Below, one piece after another: positions 32,231-38,095 of a stretch of DNA of 38,095 bases. Every line of letters begins with the position of its first letter. Within the stretch, counting starts at the first letter, position 1. Where the stretch lies: the NCBI GenBank assembly GCA_030614005.1, contig JAUWKS010000031.1, positions 1 through 38,095 of the forward strand, in the 5' to 3' direction. This stretch comes from Candidatus Heimdallarchaeota archaeon. GTDB taxonomy: Archaea; Asgardarchaeota; Heimdallarchaeia; JABLTI01. Both the position numbers and the translations under genes were made by a program. The notes beneath the pieces are model-generated. The model made no database searches, was not told where the DNA came from, and saw only the letters and a program-made list of their open reading frames with translations.

Positions 32231-34000
32231 ATGACGAAGATACACTATGAGATTAGCATGACAAATCCACATAATCATTTGTTCGAAGTCAAAATGGTTG
32301 TGACTGATTTTGTGGACGAAAAAGCGACCTTAAAAATGGCTGTTTGGACTCCTGGTTCTTACTTGGTAAGAGAATACTCGAGACATATTCAAGACTTCAG
32401 AGTCGAGGTTGAAGGCTCTCCTCTCGCATTTCAGAAGACCAAAAAGAACACTTGGGTGGTAGAAACTAAAGGAAATAGCTCCTTTGTAGTGTCCTATAAT
32501 GTTTATGCTTTTGAATTTTCAGTGAGAACTTCATATCTAGATGGAGAACATGGATTCTTCAATGGCGCTTGCGTTTTTATGTATCTTGAGAACAAATTGG
32601 ATCTTTCATCAACAATAAAAATCATCCCCTACAAAAAATGGCACATTTCAACTCCATTGAAATTCAATGAGGAAACTGGGTTATATCAATCAAAAGACTT
32701 CGATGAAATTGTTGATTCCCCTGTTGAGTGTGGTACACATTCAAAAGACTTTTTCGACGTTTTAGGCAAGACACATGAAGTAGCTATTTTTGGTCATGGA
32801 AATTTCAACAAGAAACAGCTTCTATCTGACCTCAAAAAAATAGTTGAAAAACAGGGAGAGTTTTTCGGAGGACTTCCATATGACAATTATGTATTCATTA
32901 TTCATTTTGTAGAAGGACAATACGGAGGTTTGGAACATAAAAATTGCAATGTCTCTGTTTACCCTGGATCAAAAATGAGAAAGATGGATGATTACATAGG
33001 TTTTCTTGGGTTAGAATCACACGAATACTTCCATACATGGAATGTAAAAAGAATAAGACCACAACCCCTGGGTCCGTTTGATTATGAAAATGAGAATTAT
33101 ACTCGTTGTTTGTGGCTTTGTGAAGGTTGGACCAGCTATTATCAAGATATCTGGTTAGTTAGAGCCGGAATAATCACTCCTGATCAGTATCTAACATTGC
33201 TGGGAAAAACATTGGATAAAGTCTTGACTGTTCCTGGTCGTTTCAAACAATCTGCAGCTCAGAGTTCTTTTGATGCTTGGATTAAGCTTTATAGAAGAGA
33301 TGAAAATACCATCAATACTACTATTTCCTATTACTCTCGAGGAAAAACAAATGCTGCAATGGGTTTAGACTTTTGGTTAAGGAATGAAACCAACAACCAG
33401 AAAAGTTTGGATGATATCTTGCTTTATCTCTGGAAGAACTATGGAGAAAAGGATATTGGTTTCCCAGAAGAGAAAATACTCGAGATAATGTCTGAAGCTG
33501 TGGGAATTGATCTTTCAGACTTTTTCTACCGATTCATTGAAGGGAAGGATGATATACCAAACGATTGGTTCAACTTTGCTGGTCTCGAGGTTAAACCGGA
33601 GAATAAAACAAAAGAAAAAGATCGGAAAGAAGGCATTCCTTTCTTAGGTTGGATGCTCCAGACAAAAGAAAACAAACTTTTAGTGAAATCTGTTCTCAGT
33701 GGTTCGCCAGCAGAAGAGGCAGGGATCTATGCAAGAGATGAAATAATAGCAATTAATGATCTAAGAGTTTCCCCGAAAGAAAATATGCCTGAATATCTAT
33801 TGAATTTTAAACCAAAACAAAAAATCAAGATTACTCTGTTCAGGTTTAATAAACTTTACCAGGTGAAAGCTACTCTTCGAAAAGCACCATTTGATAAATT
33901 CACAATAGAACCTTTAGAGGAGCCTGATGAAAAAGCTAAAAATATTCTTGAAGCCATTATTGGTCAACCATTTCCAGTAAAAAAAGAAAAAGATAAGTAA
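32231..34000 (+). CDS. Family M61 metallopeptidase with C-terminal PDZ domain (glycyl aminopeptidase-like)
   Basis: A 589-residue zinc peptidase. The N-terminal beta domain (YEISMTNPHNHLFEV, WTPGSYLVREYSRHIQDF) is diagnostic of M61. The catalytic helix is SHEYFHTWNVKRIRP (His264, Glu265, His268) and the third zinc ligand Glu298 lies in LCEGWTSYY. The GGLEHKN segment before it is the substrate-binding G-x-E-H motif. A PDZ domain spans about 470-555 (VLSGSPAEEAGIYARDEI). The ATG follows GAGGATGAGA. No signal peptide is seen. It removes N-terminal residues, preferring glycine or alanine in the characterised member. It appears to be transcribed alone, with guaA about 100 nt downstream under its own TATA box. 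Confidence 0.95.
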   Translation: MTKIHYEISMTNPHNHLFEVKMVVTDFVDEKATLKMAVWTPGSYLVREYSRHIQDFRVEVEGSPLAFQKTKKNTWVVETKGNSSFVVSYNVYAFEFSVRTSYLDGEHGFFNGACVFMYLENKLDLSSTIKIIPYKKWHISTPLKFNEETGLYQSKDFDEIVDSPVECGTHSKDFFDVLGKTHEVAIFGHGNFNKKQLLSDLKKIVEKQGEFFGGLPYDNYVFIIHFVEGQYGGLEHKNCNVSVYPGSKMRKMDDYIGFLGLESHEYFHTWNVKRIRPQPLGPFDYENENYTRCLWLCEGWTSYYQDIWLVRAGIITPDQYLTLLGKTLDKVLTVPGRFKQSAAQSSFDAWIKLYRRDENTINTTISYYSRGKTNAAMGLDFWLRNETNNQKSLDDILLYLWKNYGEKDIGFPEEKILEIMSEAVGIDLSDFFYRFIEGKDDIPNDWFNFAGLEVKPENKTKEKDRKEGIPFLGWMLQTKENKLLVKSVLSGSPAEEAGIYARDEIIAINDLRVSPKENMPEYLLNFKPKQKIKITLFRFNKLYQVKATLRKAPFDKFTIEPLEEPDEKAKNILEAIIGQPFPVKKEKDK

Positions 34001-34050
34001 TGAAGAAAAGTTACCAAATTCAAAAAGTAGAAACTGAAAATTAACATTAT

Positions 34051-34058
34051 GATATAAA
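34051..34058 (+). promoter_or_regulatory. TATA box of guaA
   Basis: GATATAAA, about 50 nt before the ATG at 34108. The predicted leader is about 25 nt. Confidence 0.4.
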
Positions 34059-34107
34059 CTGAATATTCAAATAGTCTTTCATTGTCGTTTACGACAGAGT
34101 GCAAAAA

Positions 34108-35673
34108 ATGGTAAATAACAATGTTGTAGCAGTAATTGATTTTGGAGGACAATATGCACATCTTATTGCTCGTAGAGTACGAGATTTAGGTGTTCTATCA
34201 GAAATTTTCAGCTGGGAATCTACTCCTGCTGATTTGAAAAGCCATAATGTAAAAGCAGTTATCTTTTCTGGTGGACCAAACAGCGTATATGATACCAAAG
34301 CTCCAAAAATCTCGAATGAGACAATGAGCTTTCTTGAAAAGGAGAAAATACCTATCTTAGGATTATGTTATGGTCATCATTTCATTTCTCAGTTTTTCGG
34401 CGGAAAAGTTGTTCCAGGTAAAAAGAGAGAATATGGTAATACTGTAATTCAAATTTCAGATAAATCACACCTCTTCATAAATTTTGAAAATGAGAGCAAT
34501 GTATGGATGTCTCATGGTGATAAAGTGTCTGAATTACCTGAGGGTTTCAAAACTACCGCTTCTAGTGACAACTGTGAGATTGCTGCTTTTGAAAACTTGG
34601 AGAAAATGCTTTTTGGTCTGCAATTTCATCCAGAAGTTGTTCACACAGAGAATGGTACTCAATTAATTGCTAATTTTCTTTTTGATATTGCTAAATTGGA
34701 AAAAAATTGGTCAATGGAAAGCTACATCGAAGAGCAAATACAACAAATACGGGATGAAGTAGGGGATAATCGAGTTATTATTGGAGTCAGTGGTGGTGTA
34801 GATTCAACTGTCTCAGCGATTCTTATGCACAAAAGTATTGGTGATAAATTACATTGTGTTTTTGTTGATCATGGTTTTATGCGGAAAGATGAACCTGAAG
34901 AAGTTGAACGATTCTTCAAACAGGAACTGGATTTCAAGTATTTTTACAGAATTGATGCACGAAAGGATTTCCTCGATGCTTTGAAAGGGGTTTCTGATCC
35001 CGAAGAAAAAAGAAAAATTGTTGGTCATAAATTCATAGAAACTTTTGAAACTTTTGAAAAAGAACTCGAGAAGAAACATGGTAAATTTGGTTATCTTGTG
35101 CAAGGAACAATTTACCCGGATCGAATTGAATCTGCTCAACCTTCTAAAACTGCTGCTAAAATAAAAACTCATCATAATATTGCACTCCCCGAGAAAATGT
35201 CTTTTAAAGTTATTGAACCTCTGAAAGAGCTTTACAAAGATGAAGTTCGCAAAGTAGGCCGATTACTAAATATCTCTTCTGAGCTTATTGAAAGGCACCC
35301 ATTCCCCGGTCCTGGATTATCTGTTCGGATTTTGGGTGAATTAACTCAAGAGAAACTAGATACTTTGAAGGAAGTTGATGCAATCTTTATTGGAGAGATC
35401 AAGAAACGCGGTGAATATCTAAATTATTGGCAGAGTTTTTCTGTTTTACTTCCTGTGAAATCCGTCGGTGTTATGGGTGATTCTCGAACCTATGAGTGGA
35501 CTGTTGTTTTACGTTCAGTAAATTCCGTGGATGCTATGACTGCTGATTGGTCAAAAATACCTTACGAAACACTTGCTGTCATTTCTAATAAAATAATTAA
35601 CACTGTTAAACGGGTTAACAGAGTAGTATATGATATTACTTCAAAACCACCTGCAACGATAGAATGGGAATAA
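34108..35673 (+). CDS. guaA: GMP synthase (glutamine-hydrolysing), single-chain
   Basis: Converts XMP to GMP with glutamine and ATP. The N-terminal class I glutamine amidotransferase domain has Cys87 (ILGLCYGHH) and the partner His174/Glu176 (LQFHPEVVH). The ATP-pyrophosphatase domain has the PP-loop GVSGGVDST (SGGVDS at 228-233). The C-terminal dimerisation domain ends PPATIEWE, as in the canonical enzyme. All three are in one 521-residue chain, as in bacteria and eukaryotes, whereas many archaea have separate subunits. The ATG at 34108 lies 7 nt after GAGTG; the in-frame GTG at 34099 is inside that site. A strong bidirectional hairpin follows the stop. Confidence 0.96.
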   Translation: MVNNNVVAVIDFGGQYAHLIARRVRDLGVLSEIFSWESTPADLKSHNVKAVIFSGGPNSVYDTKAPKISNETMSFLEKEKIPILGLCYGHHFISQFFGGKVVPGKKREYGNTVIQISDKSHLFINFENESNVWMSHGDKVSELPEGFKTTASSDNCEIAAFENLEKMLFGLQFHPEVVHTENGTQLIANFLFDIAKLEKNWSMESYIEEQIQQIRDEVGDNRVIIGVSGGVDSTVSAILMHKSIGDKLHCVFVDHGFMRKDEPEEVERFFKQELDFKYFYRIDARKDFLDALKGVSDPEEKRKIVGHKFIETFETFEKELEKKHGKFGYLVQGTIYPDRIESAQPSKTAAKIKTHHNIALPEKMSFKVIEPLKELYKDEVRKVGRLLNISSELIERHPFPGPGLSVRILGELTQEKLDTLKEVDAIFIGEIKKRGEYLNYWQSFSVLLPVKSVGVMGDSRTYEWTVVLRSVNSVDAMTADWSKIPYETLAVISNKIINTVKRVNRVVYDITSKPPATIEWE

Positions 35674-35680
35674 GAAAAAT

Positions 35681-35708
35681 AAAATAAGGATTTAATTTCC
35701 TTATTTTT
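35681..35708. terminator. Bidirectional terminator between guaA and the phosphodiesterase gene
   Basis: AAAATAAGGA (35681-35690) pairs perfectly with TCCTTATTTT (35698-35707) around a 7-nt loop. Both flanks are A/T runs. The right arm touches the stop codon of the minus-strand gene. Confidence 0.7.
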
Positions 35709-37569
35709 ACGTTTCTTTTTCAGTACTATTCTGGTTATTGATTAACTGTTTTTTCGATTGTAACCAGATTATCAACATTAAAACAAATGCTGCTATGTAG
35801 ATAAAACTGCTTAGATTTGCTATAACCATAAACCCATAGAAATCAGCAATATTAGGTAACTGCCAACCTGGCCAAGGGCCATATCTGCTAATATAATAGA
35901 GAACATAAGCAAATGCTGATACAGAGAGAAAGGCTATTGATCCTACTGAAGAACGCAGAAAATGCTTTTGCCATTCTTTGTAGGTAGTCGGCTTGTTCTC
36001 TTCTTTACGGAATCTTAAGTAAACAAATAGCCACGGTAAGAATATTCCTAAAATTAGCAATATGAAAAATGCTGTTAGATTAGGAATTAATGCTTGATTT
36101 ACACTATTAAATTGAGATGTTCCATAATTGAATCCACCAATAAGAAACATAACAACTACAACGAGTAAAGCAATTACCGAACCTAATATTTCAGGAATGA
36201 TTAGTTCTTTTGTAAAAACATCGAAATGAGTGATTTCAATTAATTTCAATCTTAATAGAATGAAAATTGCTAGTGCAATTATTACAAATATTCCTATCAT
36301 CATCAAGTTTCGGGTTAATTTTTCTACTGACCCATATTGGAAGAAAAGATTGCTTAAGAGTAATCGTGAGTTTTGTTCTGCAAGTTGTGAAGAAACTATA
36401 GTTTCATTATAATTAGTTGCTGTGAATTGCGATTTTGCAAAAGTAATATTGCTTGTAACTATTGGAAGAAGGTTTGTATATATCATCCTTGTTTTTGCTG
36501 ATAATAATTTCACTTTCGCTAAAGAAATATTCAGGTGTTGTAACATTATCTCTGCTTTTTGAATACAATAAATTGCGTTTGTTTTAGTGGAAGTTGCTAT
36601 ATTATCAAAAATAATTGCTCCATTCATTGATGGTGCTAAAGGTAATCCCATCATCGCAAGAATTGTTGGAATAACATCATTCATTCTTGTAAGATTGTCA
36701 TTTATGATTCCTTCTGATTTTATACCCTTACCAGACATGATTAAACAAGCGTGTGTCTCTTGTTCAGTCAAACCTCCGTGCCCACCTACATCCAACATTC
36801 CATGATCACTGAAAACTATCACTGTTGTATTTTCTAGTTGCCCAAGTGAAGCATAAAGGTCTAGTATTTCACCAATATAGATATCTGCATTAATTATTGC
36901 TTGAGCATATTCTTCTGATGCGCCACCAAATTCATGTCCACTTCCATCGACATCACTAAAAGTTACCATCTGTATTTTTGTAAAATTATTTTCTATTGAT
37001 GTAAGAGCAGCATCTCGAACAAGAGCATCTTGATTAATTCCATGGTATTCAGTTTCAACTTTTACTAATACATCTGTACTTCTTTCCAGACACATTCTCC
37101 AACCACCCCCACCAGTTACTAATCCGGTTGAAATATCTGTTGTTTTTATTATGTCATAAAAAGTTGGTATTTCTAGCTCTTTATCAAACCCATTTGCATA
37201 AACATCAGTAATATTAGTAGTTGATCCTGTCGAAAAGCTAGCATAGTTTACTCTACTATAGCTGGGTTGTATCGAATAGTAATTTGAAAAAGTGGTTCCA
37301 TTTGCTCTTAAACGATCGATATTTGGAGTATTTACTTCAAGCATTCGATCATATCTCATACCATCAACAAATAATATCAGAACTTGATCAGTGATGTTTT
37401 CAGGTGTATCAACTAGGGATACTGGCACAAGATCATCTTTAATGTTTAAACCATTATTGAGATCGAATTGGCTAGATAATGCTCTCATTCCAAATGATAT
37501 TTGAATAGCAAAAATAAGAATAAACCATATTACAAGCATATTAATTTTTTTTCGGGACAAATCAGACAC
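35707..37569 (-). CDS. Membrane alkaline-phosphatase-superfamily phosphodiesterase, GPI ethanolamine-phosphate-transferase-like
   Basis: 620 residues: an N-terminal TM helix (11-28), an extracytoplasmic catalytic domain, then about five TM helices (about 423-442, 457-478, 493-515, 540-560, 580-605). Metal and nucleophile motifs are present: ILFVDGMRYD (Asp69), QPSYSRVNYASFSTG (Ser103 at the nucleophile position), FSDVDGSGHEFG (Asp208, His212), VFSDHGMLDVGGHGG (Asp255, His256, His264). The SDHGM..GGHGG..E pattern and the catalytic-domain plus multi-TM layout resemble PIG-N/PIG-O/PIG-G, though it is shorter. Those enzymes move phosphoethanolamine onto glycolipid mannose. Here the role may be transfer of a lipid-derived phospho-headgroup to glycans, or simple phosphodiester hydrolysis. 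The substrate is unknown. Confidence 0.8.
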   Translation of the reverse strand: MSDLSRKKINMLVIWFILIFAIQISFGMRALSSQFDLNNGLNIKDDLVPVSLVDTPENITDQVLILFVDGMRYDRMLEVNTPNIDRLRANGTTFSNYYSIQPSYSRVNYASFSTGSTTNITDVYANGFDKELEIPTFYDIIKTTDISTGLVTGGGGWRMCLERSTDVLVKVETEYHGINQDALVRDAALTSIENNFTKIQMVTFSDVDGSGHEFGGASEEYAQAIINADIYIGEILDLYASLGQLENTTVIVFSDHGMLDVGGHGGLTEQETHACLIMSGKGIKSEGIINDNLTRMNDVIPTILAMMGLPLAPSMNGAIIFDNIATSTKTNAIYCIQKAEIMLQHLNISLAKVKLLSAKTRMIYTNLLPIVTSNITFAKSQFTATNYNETIVSSQLAEQNSRLLLSNLFFQYGSVEKLTRNLMMIGIFVIIALAIFILLRLKLIEITHFDVFTKELIIPEILGSVIALLVVVVMFLIGGFNYGTSQFNSVNQALIPNLTAFFILLILGIFLPWLFVYLRFRKEENKPTTYKEWQKHFLRSSVGSIAFLSVSAFAYVLYYISRYGPWPGWQLPNIADFYGFMVIANLSSFIYIAAFVLMLIIWLQSKKQLINNQNSTEKET

Positions 37570-37724
37570 TCCTAATAGTTAGCAATAGATTCCAATTGCA
37601 ATTAACTTGAATTGTACACAATCTATTTATGAACTTCAACAATAGATATTAATTTACCTCTAAAAACTAAATGTTCTTTCTGAATATGCATTAATAAAAA
37701 AAGAAATGGAAGATATTTTACATC

Positions 37725-38045
37725 TTATTCCAATAAATCAATACGACTAGATTTAGATTTTTTTGACTTGACAAGAGTGATAACTTTTTTCTCTTCCTCT
37801 ATTTTTAATGGTTTCATTTTCTTCTTGTAATAGACTGCTAATAGGACAATTGGCAAAATAACAAGGAAAATTAAGCATAAAGCAAAAACTATCCCACTTA
37901 TTACTCCTGGATTAGAAAATAAAAATGCTGAGGAACTAAAAACACTAATTGCACTTGTAATAGAGATAGCAACCATTATCATCATAAATTTGCTTTGTAG
38001 TACTGCGTATTCCTTTTCTTGAGTTTTTTCTTCTTTTTGTGTCAT
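37725..38045 (-). CDS. Small two-TM membrane protein of unknown function
   Basis: About 106 residues. A charged N-terminus (MTQKEEKTQEKEYAVLQ) precedes two hydrophobic segments (MIMVAISITSAISVFSSSAF and ISGIVFALCLIFLVILPIV), joined by a short loop, and a very basic tail (KKSKSSRIDLLE). It resembles many archaeal small membrane proteins, and I cannot assign a function. I start at the ATG at 38045, with AGAGGAA 6-7 nt upstream. An in-frame ATG at 38072 also has a good site (GGAGTGA) only 2-4 nt away and would add nine basic residues. It lies upstream of the phosphodiesterase gene on the same strand, 156 nt away. Confidence 0.6.
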   Translation of the reverse strand: MTQKEEKTQEKEYAVLQSKFMMIMVAISITSAISVFSSSAFLFSNPGVISGIVFALCLIFLVILPIVLLAVYYKKKMKPLKIEEEKKVITLVKSKKSKSSRIDLLE

Positions 38046-38095
38046 AATTCTTCCTCTTCTTCTGATATGCATTTCACTCCTTCTTCAGGATGATA

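Noticed and set aside
37710..37726. AAGAT...ATCTT hairpin after the two-TM gene as a terminator
   Set aside because: Five-bp AT-rich stem with the T-run several bases away; too weak to list.
1..38095. tRNA, rRNA, IS element or prophage genes
   Set aside because: No tRNA-like cloverleaf, rRNA segment, transposase, integrase or terminal inverted repeat was recognised on either strand.

Overview
The window looks like chromosomal DNA of an AT-rich archaeon. The grounds are a ksgA/Dim1 gene directly followed by a HemK2-type methyltransferase gene, a KaiC/RadA-like protein, archaeal TATA boxes 20-30 nt upstream of short or absent leaders, GGTGA-type ribosome binding sites, and frequent TTG starts. 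Several genes have a eukaryote- or bacteria-like flavour: a single-chain GMP synthetase, a phosphodiesterase resembling GPI ethanolamine-phosphate transferases, a sirtuin, a two-lobed aspartic protease and a leucine-rich repeat protein. I infer an Asgard archaeon, perhaps Heimdallarchaeia-like, but no marker here proves the lineage.

Layout. 1-4.7 kb (+): the end of a membrane-anchored thioredoxin-like protein, an O-methyltransferase, a membrane protein whose cytosolic half resembles ferrochelatase but lacks the catalytic His, and an M19 dipeptidase. 4.7-9.6 kb (-): a giant REC-GAF-PAS histidine kinase. 9.8-12.5 kb (+): a two-gene flavoprotein / Fe-S operon of glycolate or D-lactate dehydrogenase type. 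12.5-13.6 kb (-): an extended SDR. 13.9-17.3 kb (+): a KaiC-like protein with a ruined P-loop, KsgA, HemK2 and an unrecognised tail-anchored protein. 17.4-18.1 kb (-): a HAD phosphatase. 18.2-22.9 kb (+): an MFS transporter, a condensation-fold acyltransferase, a TIM-barrel isomerase and a sirtuin. 22.9-26.3 kb (-): a winged-helix regulator, a polytopic membrane protein and an ABC-2 exporter pair whose promoter lies between two matching 19-bp palindromes. 26.4-28 kb: the decayed 3' end of an aldo/keto reductase gene and a TPR double-retropepsin protein. 28.2-29.2 kb (+): the leucine-rich repeat gene. 29.3-32 kb (-): a serine hydrolase and alpha/beta hydrolase operon, then a possible 35-codon gene. 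32.2-35.7 kb (+): an M61 peptidase and guaA. 35.7-38.1 kb (-): the phosphodiesterase and a two-TM protein.

Most genes are housekeeping or metabolic, in one- or two-gene units. Convergent pairs are separated by hairpins with T-tracts that often overlap stop codons. I see no CRISPR array, prophage, IS element, rRNA or tRNA. The most unusual items are the chelatase-like membrane protein, the P-loop-less KaiC homologue, the paired operators of the ABC operon, the 42-nt promoter block shared by two neighbouring genes, and the GPI-transferase-like enzyme.
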